A stretch of 64,000 bases of DNA from CAWDZK01 sp963726615 (GCA_963726615.1 CAVSCX010000006.1:62001-126000); one strand, 5' to 3'; shown: positions 48,801 through 58,009, numbered from the stretch's first letter. The notes: generated by a model from the letters alone, not told the origin. Program-made: numbers and translations.

Positions 48801-49919
48801 TCAGGCGGACAGGGCTGGAGCCGCGGCCGGAACCACCGGCGCGGTCGCCCGCGCCGGGTCGCGGAGCGGGATCCGTATGCCGACCAGAGCACCGCCGAGC
48901 TGGGACCGGGCCACGAGCACGTCGCCGCCGTGCGCCTCCGCTGCGGCCCGCACGTAGGCGAGCCCCAGACCCGTGCCGCCGCGCTCGGCGCTCTTGCGCC
49001 AGAACCGCTGGAACACCGCCTTGGCGTCCTCGGCCGCGATGCCGGGCCCGCTGTCGGCCACGCCCAGGAGCGCCGAGTTCTCGACCCGGCGACAGACGAT
49101 CCGGACCTCGTCGCCCGGACCGGTCACGGCGACGGCGTTCTCGACCAGGGCATCAAGGGCGATCCGCGCGACGTCGTCGTCGGCCAGCGTCCCCATCGCG
49201 TCGGGGGCCTCCAACGACCACCGCCGCTCCACCGAGACCGACCACCTGTCGTGCACGTCGGTCGCGAGCTGCCGCAGGTCGACCGCCCTCGGTGACAGCA
49301 CGTCAGGGCGCTCCAGCTCGGCGATGGCGAGCAGGCGGCTGGCCATCCGGCCGATGCGGTCCAGCTCCGCGAGCGCGACGTCCGCATCGTGGCGGACCAG
49401 GTCGTCGTCGTCGGCGGCGGAGTCCCGGAGCAGCTCGATGTGACCGCGGGCGATCGTGAGGGGTGTGCGCAGCGCGTGGGAGGTGTCCCGCGCGAGCTCG
49501 TGCTCGTGCAGCCGCCGCTCACGCTCCAGCTGCGCCATGTGCTCGACCTGCCGCTGCATCGCGAACCGGCGCCGGGCGTGCCACACCATCGCGCCGAGGA
49601 TCGCCGGCATGAGGACGATCTCGAACATCTCGTCGCCCGGGATCTGCCCGTCGACCCAGTGGAGGTAGAAGATGACGCCGGTCGTCGCCACGATCCCGCC
49701 GAGGACTGCGATGGTCACCGCCAGGGACCACACCCGGAAGCCGTAGACGGCAGCGAAGCTCACGAACAGGATGTGGTAAGGCACGGTCTCGAACCCGTGC
49801 ATGACAAGCGTCGCGTACAGGAGCAGACCTGTCCACGCCGCGAACGCGAGGTCCACGCCGAGGCGCCAAGGACGACCTCCGGACGCGGCCGCCTCAGACG
49901 GCGAGCGCGTAGCCGACAT
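48801..49919 (-). CDS. Sensor histidine kinase
   Basis: A 372-residue membrane histidine kinase. Four or so hydrophobic helices fill residues 20-115 (LAFAAWTGLLLYATLVM, ILFVSFAAVYGFRVW, LAVTIAVLGGIVATTGVIFYL, FEIVLMPAILGAMVW), with almost no extracellular loop, so it may sense within the membrane. The H-box is DTSHALRTPLT with phospho-acceptor His148. HATPase motifs follow: ALVENAVA (N box), VADSGPGIA (G1) and GGTGLGLAYVRAAAEAHGG (G2). It overlaps the response regulator gene by 26 nt and is its partner. It is convergent with the copper/oxidase island, but a regulatory link is only inferred. Confidence 0.9.
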   Translation of the reverse strand: MSATRSPSEAAASGGRPWRLGVDLAFAAWTGLLLYATLVMHGFETVPYHILFVSFAAVYGFRVWSLAVTIAVLGGIVATTGVIFYLHWVDGQIPGDEMFEIVLMPAILGAMVWHARRRFAMQRQVEHMAQLERERRLHEHELARDTSHALRTPLTIARGHIELLRDSAADDDDLVRHDADVALAELDRIGRMASRLLAIAELERPDVLSPRAVDLRQLATDVHDRWSVSVERRWSLEAPDAMGTLADDDVARIALDALVENAVAVTGPGDEVRIVCRRVENSALLGVADSGPGIAAEDAKAVFQRFWRKSAERGGTGLGLAYVRAAAEAHGGDVLVARSQLGGALVGIRIPLRDPARATAPVVPAAAPALSA

Positions 49920-50556
49920 TGCGGATGGTCTCGATGAGGCCGTCCCCGAGCTTGCTGCGCAGCCGGCCCACGGTCACGTCCACCACGTTGCTGCCAGGGT
50001 CGAAGGCGTAGCCCCAGACCTCCCGGAGCAGCTCGTCGCGCGAGCACACCGACCCCTCGCGGCGCATCAGGTGCTGGACGAGGAGGAACTCTCGCGGGCT
50101 GAGATCGGCGGTGTGCCCGGACCAGGTGATCCGGTGTCGCGACATGTCCAGCTGCACTCCGGCCGCCGAGACCATGGCGGCTCCTGAGATCGGTGCCGGC
50201 TCGGTGAGGCGCGAGCGCACCCTCGCCTTGAACTCGCGGACCACGAACGGCTTGCCCACGTAGTCGACGGCGCCGCGCTCGAGGCAGGTGACGCGAGAGT
50301 CGGTGTCGCCGATGGCGGACAGCACGAACACCCGCTGCTGGGGCTTCGTCTCGAGCAGGGCCGACAGGACGGCCGTCCCCGGCATGTCCGGCAGCAGCAG
50401 GTCGAGGATCACCAGATCCCAGTCCTCGGTGCAGGCGCGGTGCAGACCGCTGAGACCGTCCGCAGCCGTGGCAACGGCGTACCCCTCGGGCTCCAGGATC
50501 CGACGCAGGAGCCGTCTCAGCCCTACCTCGTCGTCGATGCACAAAATCCGGCTCAT
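49894..50556 (-). CDS. OmpR/PhoP-type response regulator
   Basis: A 220-residue two-component regulator. The receiver domain has the acidic pocket at D8-D9, phospho-acceptor Asp52 (VILDLLLPDMPG) and Lys in DYVGKPF. The C-terminal winged helix of the Trans_reg_C type contains DLSPREFLLVQHLMRREGSVCSRDELLREVWGY and VVDVTVGRLRSKL. Start ATG 50556 has GGAGGGGGG upstream. It is the first gene of the pair with the histidine kinase. Confidence 0.92.
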   Translation of the reverse strand: MSRILCIDDEVGLRRLLRRILEPEGYAVATAADGLSGLHRACTEDWDLVILDLLLPDMPGTAVLSALLETKPQQRVFVLSAIGDTDSRVTCLERGAVDYVGKPFVVREFKARVRSRLTEPAPISGAAMVSAAGVQLDMSRHRITWSGHTADLSPREFLLVQHLMRREGSVCSRDELLREVWGYAFDPGSNVVDVTVGRLRSKLGDGLIETIRNVGYALAV

Positions 50557-50859
50557 GCTGAACCCCCCTCCTCGGACGTCCCTCCGACGTCCCGGAGCCC
50601 CCCCCGGTCCTCCGGTTCCCTTTCTCCGGCATCCGGGGCCCCCCCGCCATCGGCTCAACGGCTCCCTCGAATAGTCACTCCGTGCTACGACTAGGCCGAT
50701 CAGGGCAACCGAGGGCGGGGTCTGTGACACCGCGTCACGACAGGCTGCGATCCGTAGCCTGCCTGACTCGGTCGTGGCGCGGTGGGTACGTCGAAGCGAC
50801 GTGTGAGCACGGCTCCCGGCCGCGCGGCAGCGGTCGAGCCGGGCACAATTCGCGCCGAC
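50557..50859. other. Divergent intergenic region without a gene
   Basis: This 303-nt spacer between the response regulator and the MFS gene is C-rich on the + strand near the regulator, with a repeated GACGTCCC (about 50576-50600). Toward the MFS gene it has CACAAT at 50844-50849 as a possible -10. No convincing ORF, hairpin or operator was seen. Confidence 0.5.
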
Positions 50860-52398
50860 GTGGTGTTGGATCCGGACATGCCTGCGGACGCGCCAGCTGT
50901 TCCTTCGGGCGATGCGTCCGGCCTGGCATGGGGTGAGCCGCGGGCGCGATGGGTGCTCGCCGCGACGGTGCTCGGCTCGGGGCTCGCCTTCATCGACGGC
51001 ACCGTCGTCAACGTGGCCCTGCCCCGGATCGGGGACTCGCTCGGTGCCGGCGTCTCGGGGCTGCAGTGGACGATCAACGCCTACACGCTGACCCTCGCGT
51101 CGCTCATCCTGCTCGGCGGATCGCTCGGTGACCGGTTCGGCCGGAGACGGGTGTTCGTCATCGGCGTCGTGTGGTTCGCCGTCGCCTCGCTCGGCTGCGG
51201 GATCGCGCCGAACATCGAGACGCTCGTGGCCGCGCGGGCCGTGCAGGGGGTCGGCGGGGCGCTGCTGACGCCGGGAAGCCTGGCCATCCTGCAGTCGACG
51301 TTCCGGCCCCAGGACCGGATGCGCGCGATCGGCGCCTGGTCCGGGCTCGGCGGCATCGCCGGCGCCGCCGGACCCTTCCTCGGGGGCTACCTGGTGGAGA
51401 GCGTCGGCTGGCGCTGGGTCTTCCTGATCAACCTGCCGTTCGCGGTCGCCGTGGTGCTGATCGCCACCCGGCACGTGCCCGAGAGCCGCGACCCGCAGGC
51501 CTCGCAGTCCCTCGACGTCGTCGGCGCCGCCGTCGGCGCGGTCGGCCTCGGCGGCGTGACGTACGGCCTGATCTCGTGGCAGGAGCGTGGACCTGGGTCA
51601 ACGGTGGTGCTGGTGACCCTCGTGGGGGGACTGCTGGCGCTGGCCGGCTTCGTGTGGCGCGAGCGCGCTGCGCGGGAGCCGATGCTGCCGCTGGGCATCT
51701 TCTCCTCGGTCGCTTTCAGCGCCACCAACATCGTCACCTTCGCGGTGTACGGCGCGCTGAGCGGGTTGTTCCTGTTCCTGGTACTCACCCTCCAGATCGT
51801 GTCCGGCTTCTCGCCGATCGCTGCCGGCGCCGCCCTGCTGCCGGTGACGGTGCTGATGCTGCTGCTCTCCTCGCGGATGGGTGCGCTGTCTACCCGGATC
51901 GGCCCGCGGATCCCCATGACCGTCGGCCCGCTGGTGGCCGCGGCCGCCACCTGGTGGCTGTCCGGCCTGGACGAGACAGCGACCTACGTCGGCGACGTCC
52001 TGCCGCGGGTCGCGCTGTTCGGTCTCGGGCTGTCCATCACCGTCGCGCCGCTCACGGCGACGGTCCTCGCGGCGGTTCCGGACCGGCACGCGGGCATCGC
52101 GAGCGGGGTGAACAACGCGGTGGCGCGCGTGGCCGGACTCATCGCGGTCGCTGCGCTCCCGCTGCTGGTGGGGCTGAACGGCTCGGCGTACGCCGACCCG
52201 GACCTGCTCCAGCCGGCCTATCGCACCGCGATGTACCTGTGCGCCGGCATGCTGGCCGCCGGCGGCGTCCTGGCAGCCCTGCTGGTCCGGGTGGAGGCGC
52301 CGGCCGGTGACGAGGGGCGCGCGGTGGAGCCGGAGCACCCGCACTACTCGTGCCCCGTGACAGCACCCGAGCAGGCACCGTCAGCCGAGCGCGGCTGA
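50860..52398 (+). CDS. DHA2-family MFS drug/proton antiporter
   Basis: A major facilitator of about 512 residues with 14 predicted helices, the DHA2 (QacA/EmrB) type. Typical motifs are GSGLAFIDGTVVNVALPRIG (motif D1 in helix 1), LGGSLGDRFGRRRVFVIGV (motif A) and IGAWSGLGGIAGAAGPFLGGYLVE (motif C). It probably exports hydrophobic compounds; the substrate is unknown. The start is uncertain: GTG 50860 lies 10 nt after a CACAAT -10, while GTG 50782 and ATG 50878 are in frame. The C-terminal tail (residues after LLVRVEAP) is hydrophilic. Confidence 0.85.
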   Translation: MVLDPDMPADAPAVPSGDASGLAWGEPRARWVLAATVLGSGLAFIDGTVVNVALPRIGDSLGAGVSGLQWTINAYTLTLASLILLGGSLGDRFGRRRVFVIGVVWFAVASLGCGIAPNIETLVAARAVQGVGGALLTPGSLAILQSTFRPQDRMRAIGAWSGLGGIAGAAGPFLGGYLVESVGWRWVFLINLPFAVAVVLIATRHVPESRDPQASQSLDVVGAAVGAVGLGGVTYGLISWQERGPGSTVVLVTLVGGLLALAGFVWRERAAREPMLPLGIFSSVAFSATNIVTFAVYGALSGLFLFLVLTLQIVSGFSPIAAGAALLPVTVLMLLLSSRMGALSTRIGPRIPMTVGPLVAAAATWWLSGLDETATYVGDVLPRVALFGLGLSITVAPLTATVLAAVPDRHAGIASGVNNAVARVAGLIAVAALPLLVGLNGSAYADPDLLQPAYRTAMYLCAGMLAAGGVLAALLVRVEAPAGDEGRAVEPEHPHYSCPVTAPEQAPSAERG

Positions 52399-52427
52399 CG
52401 CGCTCGGGACGCCCGAGGTCGAGGCGC

Positions 52428-53516
52428 TCAGCCGGCGTCGGCCACCCAGAGCCGCAGCCGCTCGAGCGCCTCGCGCTCGATCTGCCGGACGCGCTCGCGC
52501 GAGACGCCGAGCCTGCCGGCGATCTCCTCGTAGGTCTGCTTCGGCCCGGGCACCAGCTGGTAGCGACAGCGGATGACCTCCGACTCGCGGTCGGTGAGCT
52601 TGTCGACGAGACCGATCAGCTCCCCGCGGGAGTCGGCCTCCACCACCAGGTCCTCGGGCGTGGCCTCGGACGCGTCGACCAGGTCACCGAGGGTCGTGCC
52701 GCCGTCGTCGCCGACCAGGGCGTCGAGGCTCGCCGGCGTCCGGGAGATCCGGTCCAGGTCGGCCACGACCTCGACGTCGACGCCCATCTCGGCGGCGACC
52801 TCGGCGTCGGACGCGTCCCGGCCGAGTGACGCCGACAGGTCCCGGCGGGTGCGGCTGAGCCGACTGAGCTTCTCGACCTGGTGCACGGGGAGGCGCACGG
52901 TGCGGCTCTGCTCGGCGATGGCACGGCCGATCGACTGCCGGATCCACCACGTCGCGTACGTCGAGAACTTGTACCCCCGGGCGTAGTCGAACTTCTCGAC
53001 CGCGCGCACCAGGCCGACGTTGCCCTCCTGGATGAGGTCCAGCAGGGGCATCGAAGCGCGGGTGTAGCGGCGGGCCAGGGAGACGACGAGGCGAAGGTTG
53101 GCCCGGATGAAGGCGCGCTTGGCCGTCTCACCCTGGTCGACCAACCGGGACAGCTCGACCGAGCTGGCCACCTTGCGAGCCTCGCGGAGCTTCACCGCGC
53201 GACGGTGGCCGAGCCCGTCCAGGAGGTGGCGGGCGTAGAGGCCGGCCTCGATCCGCTGGGCGAGCTCCACCTCGGTCGCGGCGTCCAGCAAGGGGGCCTT
53301 GCCGATCTCGTCCAGGTAGAGCCGGACCAGGTCGGGGGTGGCCACCTCCTGGTCGAACGCGTCGAAGCTGTCGCTGGCAGTCGGCGGGGCCGCGCTGTCG
53401 TCGGGTCCTGGCACGCCGGTGCGACGGGGCGCGTCGGGGAGCAGGTACAGGTCGGGATGGGACTGGGTCGTGCGCTCGGGCAGGGGCGCGGTTCGGGACA
53501 AGGGCTGCTGTGTCAT
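52428..53516 (-). CDS. Group 2 sigma-70 family RNA polymerase sigma factor
   Basis: A 362-residue sigma factor close to the primary-like SigB/HrdA group. Region 1.2 begins at DLVRLYLDEIGKAPLLDAATEVELAQRIE. Region 2 has RAFIRANLRLVVSLARRYTRASMPLLDLIQEGNVGLVRAVEKFDYARGYKFSTYATWWIRQSIGRAI, the full core-binding and -10 recognition helix. Region 3 begins VRLPVHQVEKL, and region 4 ends QTYEEIAGRLGVSRERVRQIEREALERLR, the -35 helix-turn-helix. The N-terminal 1.1 region is short, so it is an alternative rather than the essential primary factor. No anti-sigma gene is adjacent. Confidence 0.93.
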   Translation of the reverse strand: MTQQPLSRTAPLPERTTQSHPDLYLLPDAPRRTGVPGPDDSAAPPTASDSFDAFDQEVATPDLVRLYLDEIGKAPLLDAATEVELAQRIEAGLYARHLLDGLGHRRAVKLREARKVASSVELSRLVDQGETAKRAFIRANLRLVVSLARRYTRASMPLLDLIQEGNVGLVRAVEKFDYARGYKFSTYATWWIRQSIGRAIAEQSRTVRLPVHQVEKLSRLSRTRRDLSASLGRDASDAEVAAEMGVDVEVVADLDRISRTPASLDALVGDDGGTTLGDLVDASEATPEDLVVEADSRGELIGLVDKLTDRESEVIRCRYQLVPGPKQTYEEIAGRLGVSRERVRQIEREALERLRLWVADAG

Positions 53517-53627
53517 CGGTCCCTTCTTCGTGCCTGCGACGGGATGCCGGGCACGTAGCAGTCAACGCGCGAGACCCTTCGAGGATTCCGGCGCGTGAGA
53601 GACGTGCCCAGCGGGGTAGACGCGGGC

Positions 53628-54677
53628 GTGACCATCTCCACGAGCCCGGAGCGCACCCGCGACATCGCAGCGCTGCGACCCGACCTGAGCGGCGCGCGGG
53701 AACGCACCGACCGCTGGGTCCACGACCTGGTGGCCGCCGGTGTCCTGGCCGCCGGCCGGCCCGGTGGCGGCCGGACGGCAGAGCGGTTCGCCCTGCTCGC
53801 CGACCTGGGGACCCTCGACCTCGACCTGGCCAGGCTGGGCGAGGCCCACCTGGACGCCCAGGCGATCCTGGCCGACCTCGGCGAGGCCGACCTCGTCGGG
53901 CCTGCGGAGGTCTGGGGGGTGTGGGCCGCCAACCCGCCCGGAGACCCGCTCCGCGCGGTCCGGCGGGGCGACGGCTGGCGGCTCTCCGGCACGAAGCCCT
54001 GGTGCAGCGGAGCCGGCTGCTGCGACCGGGCGCTCGTGACCGCCGTGGCCGACGACGGGTACCGGTTGTTCGCTGCCGACCTGGCCGACCCGTCCCTGGG
54101 ACCCGTCGACGGCACCTGGCCGCCCACAGCGATGTCCGGCAGCGACAGCAGGTCGGTGCGCTTCGACGACACCCCCGCGCGCCCGGTCGGGGGACCGTCG
54201 GCGTACCTGGAACGGCCCGGCTTCTGGCACGGAGGGGCCGGGGTCGCAGCCGTGTGGTGGGGAGGCGCCCGCGGCGTCGCCCGGGCCCTGCACCGGGCGT
54301 CCGTCCGACGTCGCCTCCATCCGCACGCACTGGCACATGCCGGTGCCCTGGACGCTGGCCTGGCGGCCGCCTGGGCGCTGCTTGCCGCCGCCGCCCGCGC
54401 CTTCGACGCCGACCCGGACGACGAGTCCCGCACTGCGGCGCTGACCGCGGGCCGGGTCAGGGCGACGGTGGAGCAGGTCGCGACCGATGCCGTGGTCCGC
54501 ACCGGGCGGGCCCTCGGCGCGGCCCCGCTCGCGCTCGACGTCGAGCACGCCCGCCGCGTCGCCGACCTCGAGCTGTACCTGCGCCAGAGCCACGCCGAGC
54601 GTGACCTCGAGCAGCTCGGCCGCTCGGCGCTGGAGGCCGGCGCGGCGCCGTGGACGGACGGTGACCTGCCGTGGTGA
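53628..54677 (+). CDS. Acyl-CoA dehydrogenase-like protein
   Basis: A 349-residue divergent acyl-CoA dehydrogenase. Recognisable parts are GDGWRLSGTKPWCSGAGCCDRALVTA near residues 115-140, the beta-domain with VRFDDTPARPVG, and a helical C-terminal domain (LYLRQSHAERDLEQLG, as in the usual LYLRQS/R box). The canonical catalytic Glu region is not evident, so its activity is uncertain. The GTG at 53628 is 5 nt after TAGACG and probably leaderless; GTG 53595 is in frame upstream. It is the first of four translationally coupled genes. Confidence 0.78.
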   Translation: MTISTSPERTRDIAALRPDLSGARERTDRWVHDLVAAGVLAAGRPGGGRTAERFALLADLGTLDLDLARLGEAHLDAQAILADLGEADLVGPAEVWGVWAANPPGDPLRAVRRGDGWRLSGTKPWCSGAGCCDRALVTAVADDGYRLFAADLADPSLGPVDGTWPPTAMSGSDSRSVRFDDTPARPVGGPSAYLERPGFWHGGAGVAAVWWGGARGVARALHRASVRRRLHPHALAHAGALDAGLAAAWALLAAAARAFDADPDDESRTAALTAGRVRATVEQVATDAVVRTGRALGAAPLALDVEHARRVADLELYLRQSHAERDLEQLGRSALEAGAAPWTDGDLPW

Positions 54678-55408
54678 CGGCGATCGACGCGGACGCCGGC
54701 ACCGGCGAGGACGCCTGGGCCCGGTGGCTTCCCGCGACGTCCTGGCCCCCGCTCGACGTCGCCGCCCTGGCGGGGAAGCAGCTGCTCGTGCTGGCGGCGC
54801 ACCCGGACGACGAGGTGCTGGGCCTCGGCGGACTGCTGTCCCTGCTGGCGTCGGTCGGTGCCGACGTCCGGTTCGTGTGGGCGACCGACGGCGAGGCGTC
54901 GCACCCCGGGTCGACCTCGCCACTGGTCCCGCGACTGGCGCAGGTGCGTCGGGAGGAGTCCGCCGCGGCGCTGTCGGAGCTGCGCCAGTCCTCTGCGCCG
55001 CGTGTGCACCTCGCCTTCCCGGACGGGCGCCTCGCCGACCACGAGCACGAGCTCGCGAGGGCTCTGGACCGGCTCGTGGGCCCGGACGGCGTGCTGCTCG
55101 CGCCGTGGTCCGGGGACGGGCACCCGGACCACGAGGCGGCCGGCCGGGCCGCCCGGCGCGTCGGTCGCTGCGTCCTCGAGTACCCGGTCTGGACCTGGGT
55201 CTGGGCCCGTCCCGGTGACCTGCGGGTGCCCTGGCACCGGGCCCGCCGGATCGACCTCGACGCGCCGGCCCGGGCAGCGAAGGCGGCGGCGACAGGCTGC
55301 TTCCGCAGCCAGGTGGCGGCAATCGGGGCCGGGTCACTCGACGGCCCGGTACTGCCGGACCGGGTGCTGGCGCACTTCCGCCGGGACGTCGAGGTGGTCC
55401 TGGCATGA
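54671..55408 (+). CDS. PIG-L-family deacetylase
   Basis: A 245-residue zinc-dependent de-N-acetylase of the GlcNAc-PI/MshB/LmbE superfamily. The metal motif is AAHPDDEVLGLGG with His44, Asp46 and Asp47; the distal His is in GDGHPDHEAAGRAARR. Family members remove acetyl groups from amino sugars in mycothiol, GPI precursors and antibiotics. GTG 54671 or GTG 54674 overlaps the previous stop. It lacks a signal peptide and acts in the cytoplasm. In this operon its substrate would be a sugar derivative. Confidence 0.88.
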   Translation: MVTAIDADAGTGEDAWARWLPATSWPPLDVAALAGKQLLVLAAHPDDEVLGLGGLLSLLASVGADVRFVWATDGEASHPGSTSPLVPRLAQVRREESAAALSELRQSSAPRVHLAFPDGRLADHEHELARALDRLVGPDGVLLAPWSGDGHPDHEAAGRAARRVGRCVLEYPVWTWVWARPGDLRVPWHRARRIDLDAPARAAKAAATGCFRSQVAAIGAGSLDGPVLPDRVLAHFRRDVEVVLA

Positions 55409-56019
55409 CGGGCACGAGTCTCGGGGCCGAGTACTTCGCCCGGATGTATGCGGCGGCCGAGGACCCGTGGGGGTTCCGCACCCGGTGGTACGAGCAGCGC
55501 AAGCGGGCGGTCACGCTCGCGGCCCTGGACCGGCCACGCTATGCCCGGGCCTTCGAGCCCGGCTGCTCGGTCGGGGTGCTGTCGGCCGCGCTTGCCGACC
55601 GGTGCGACACCCTGCTCGCCGCCGACGTCGACGTCACCGCGGTCGCGGCGGCGAGGTCCGCGCTGGCCGAGCGGCCCCACGTCACCGTCGAGCGGCGAGC
55701 GGTGCCGGCTGACTGGCCGTCCGGGTCGTTCGACCTCGTCGTGGTCTCCGAGCTCGGGTACTACCTCGACGCCGGTGCGCTCGCCGAGCTGGCGCGCCGG
55801 GCCGCCGCCGCGCTGGTGCCCGGCGGGGCCCTCGTGGTCTGCCACTGGCGGCACCCGGTCGGGGACTACCCGCAGAGCGGCGACGCGGTGCACGAGCGGT
55901 TCCGGGCCGAGGCCGGCCTGGTGTCGGCGGTCCGGCACGAGGAGGAGGACTTCGTCCTCGATCTGCTCACCGCCGGCGCCGTGCCCTCACCGGCCCGACG
56001 CGAGGGGTTGACCTCGTGA
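55405..56019 (+). CDS. NodS-like SAM-dependent methyltransferase
   Basis: A 204-residue class I methyltransferase. The N-terminal EYFARMYAAAEDPWGFRTRWYEQRK is the signature of the NodS-type N-methyltransferases of Nod-factor synthesis and relatives. The SAM motif I is AFEPGCSVGVLSAAL (G-x-S-x-G), followed by AADVDVTAVAAAR (acidic motif II) and SFDLVVVSELGYYLD. With a deacetylase upstream, methylation of a freed amine is plausible. ATGA overlap with the PIG-L gene. Confidence 0.85.
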   Translation: MTGTSLGAEYFARMYAAAEDPWGFRTRWYEQRKRAVTLAALDRPRYARAFEPGCSVGVLSAALADRCDTLLAADVDVTAVAAARSALAERPHVTVERRAVPADWPSGSFDLVVVSELGYYLDAGALAELARRAAAALVPGGALVVCHWRHPVGDYPQSGDAVHERFRAEAGLVSAVRHEEEDFVLDLLTAGAVPSPARREGLTS

Positions 56020-56771
56020 GCCGTCCCGTCGAGGCCGCCGCGGTCGTGGTGCCGGCGCACGACGAGCAGGAGCTGCTCCCGGCCGCGCTGCGAGCGATAG
56101 CCGACGCGGTGGCTCTCGTGACGTCGCGGGGCGGGCCACCGGTGGACGTGCTCGTCGTCGCCGACTGCTGCCGCGACCGCACTGTCGAGGTCGCGCTCGC
56201 GGCGGGTGTCCGGGTGCTGCCGGTTCGGGCGTGCTCGGTGGGGAGGGCTCGGGCCGCAGGGGTCGCCGACGTGCTGTCCCGGGTCCGGCACGTCCCGGCG
56301 GACCGGGTCTGGGTGGCCACCACGGATGCCGACTCGGTGGTGCCGCCAGGGTGGCTCGCCCACCAGCTCGTCCTGGCCGACGCCGGAGCCGACCTCGTGC
56401 TCGGCACCGTGGACGTGCGGGACTGGAGCCAGCACCCGCCGCACGTCGAGCGGCGGTGGCGCGCGTCGTACGAGGCCAGGGACGGCCACCGGCACGTCCA
56501 TGGTGCCAACGCCGGAGCGCGGGCCGACGCCTACCTCCAGGTCGGCGGGTTCGCCGCGGTGGACCGGGACGAGGACGTCGCCCTCGCCACCGCGCTCACC
56601 CACCGACGGGTGGTGCGCACCGGACGCGAGCCGGTCGTCACCAGCGCCCGGACGCGCGGGCGAGCTCCCGAAGGCTTCGCCGGGCACCTCAGCAGGCTCG
56701 GCGGACTCCTCGACGCGGCTCAGTGCGCGGGCAGCCAGGGCTCGGGGTCGACGAGCGTCGAGTTGACGTAG
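56016..56771 (+). CDS. Glycosyltransferase family 2 protein
   Basis: A 251-residue GT2-type glycosyltransferase. It begins AAVVVPAHDEQELLPAALRAI, has the Asp-rich VLVVADCCRDRTVEVA and the metal-binding DADSVVPPGWL near residues 107-118 (D-x-D), and HVHGANAGARADAYLQVGGF with DEDVALA for the acceptor side. No transmembrane helix is present. It starts at GTG 56016 overlapping the previous stop and ends inside the convergent M23 gene, overlapping it by 52 nt. The four-gene operon probably makes or modifies a glycoside; the product is unknown. Confidence 0.85.
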   Translation: MSRPVEAAAVVVPAHDEQELLPAALRAIADAVALVTSRGGPPVDVLVVADCCRDRTVEVALAAGVRVLPVRACSVGRARAAGVADVLSRVRHVPADRVWVATTDADSVVPPGWLAHQLVLADAGADLVLGTVDVRDWSQHPPHVERRWRASYEARDGHRHVHGANAGARADAYLQVGGFAAVDRDEDVALATALTHRRVVRTGREPVVTSARTRGRAPEGFAGHLSRLGGLLDAAQCAGSQGSGSTSVELT

Positions 56772-58009
56772 AGCTCGAAGTGCAGGTGGCAGCCGGTGGA
56801 GAACCCGGTGGTCCCGGAGCTGCCGATCACCTGGCCGGCGCCGACCTGGTCGCCCACACCGACATCGAGGTGCGACTGGTGGTTGTACGTGGTGGTGAGC
56901 AGGACCCCGCCGACGGCGCCGTGGCTGACCACGGTCCGCCAGCCGTACGCGCTGTTCCAGCCGGCCTCGATGACTGTCCCGGCCAGGGACGCGTGCACCG
57001 GGGTTCCGCACGGGATCCCGAGGTCGGTCCCGGTGTGCAGCTTGTAGACCCCGGTCACCGGGTGCACCCGCATCCCGAAGGGGGAGGTCACCGGCCCGCG
57101 GGCGGGCCAGCCGAGGGTTCCCTGCCGGGGCGGAACTGTCGAGCCGTCCCGGCCTCCGGTGGCCCCCAGGTCCTGCCGGGCGATCGCCGCGAGGCGGCCC
57201 TGGAGCTGCGACGAGGTCCCGGTCTGCTGCGCGTGCGCCGCATCCTCGCCGACCTGCGCCGAAGCGGCGGCTGCAAGGGCAGCCCGGCGGGCGTCGACGA
57301 GGGCCCCGACCCGCGACTCGGCGGCGGCCGCCTCCTCCGCCAGCCGGGTCACCGCAGCGAGGTCCCGCTGGGCCTGCTCGTCGGCGGCGGCGAGCGTGTC
57401 GCGGACCTGGGCCAGGTCGTCGGCGCGGGCACCGGCCCGGTCCTGCACCTGCTGCAGGTCCGAGAGCGCCGTGCGCTGTGAGGACGCGACGGCTCGCAAC
57501 GCGACAAGGCGCTCGGCGAAGTCGGTGGGCGAGCTGGCCTCGAGGAGGACGGAGACGTTCCCGAACGCGCCACCGCCCTGGTACACCGCCCGCGCGAGGC
57601 GGCCGATCCGTGCCTGCTGGGCGGAGACCTCGGCGTCCTGTGCCTCGGCCTCCTGGGTCCCGAGGATGTACCGGACCTGCGCTGCGCCGCGGGCCTGCGC
57701 GGTCTGTCGCTGCCGCAGCCTGGCCTCGGCCAGCAGGGTGCGGGTGTGCGCGGCTGTCGCACGGGCACCCGGCAGCGCGCGGTCGGCCAGCCGCAGGTCG
57801 GCGTAGGCCCGGACCATGGTCTCGGACGACTCGGCCAGCTCTGCCCGCACCTCCGCCAGGACGGCGTCGAGCTCCTGCTGGTCCACTGTCGTTGCCGCCT
57901 TCGCCGTCGCGGCCGGTGCCGGTTCGTCGGCGTGGCCCGCGGCTGCCGGGCCGAACGCCAGCAACGTCACCCCAGCGGCCAGCACGGCGCGGCCGAGCAG
58001 GCGTCGCAT
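56720..58009 (-). CDS. Secreted M23 peptidase with coiled-coil domain
   Basis: A 429-residue LytM/M23 peptidoglycan peptidase. After a signal peptide (LLGRAVLAAGVTLLAFGPAAAGHA) comes a coiled coil of about 230 residues rich in Ala, Glu and Arg, like EnvC/NlpD-type cell-division hydrolases. The catalytic domain starts near 320: PVTSPFGMRVHPVTGVYKLHTGTDLGIPCG (H-x(n)-D), then HLHFEL near the end, both zinc motifs intact. It would cut peptide cross-links in the cell wall. It overlaps the GT2 gene in the opposite direction. Confidence 0.9.
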   Translation of the reverse strand: MRRLLGRAVLAAGVTLLAFGPAAAGHADEPAPAATAKAATTVDQQELDAVLAEVRAELAESSETMVRAYADLRLADRALPGARATAAHTRTLLAEARLRQRQTAQARGAAQVRYILGTQEAEAQDAEVSAQQARIGRLARAVYQGGGAFGNVSVLLEASSPTDFAERLVALRAVASSQRTALSDLQQVQDRAGARADDLAQVRDTLAAADEQAQRDLAAVTRLAEEAAAAESRVGALVDARRAALAAAASAQVGEDAAHAQQTGTSSQLQGRLAAIARQDLGATGGRDGSTVPPRQGTLGWPARGPVTSPFGMRVHPVTGVYKLHTGTDLGIPCGTPVHASLAGTVIEAGWNSAYGWRTVVSHGAVGGVLLTTTYNHQSHLDVGVGDQVGAGQVIGSSGTTGFSTGCHLHFELYVNSTLVDPEPWLPAH

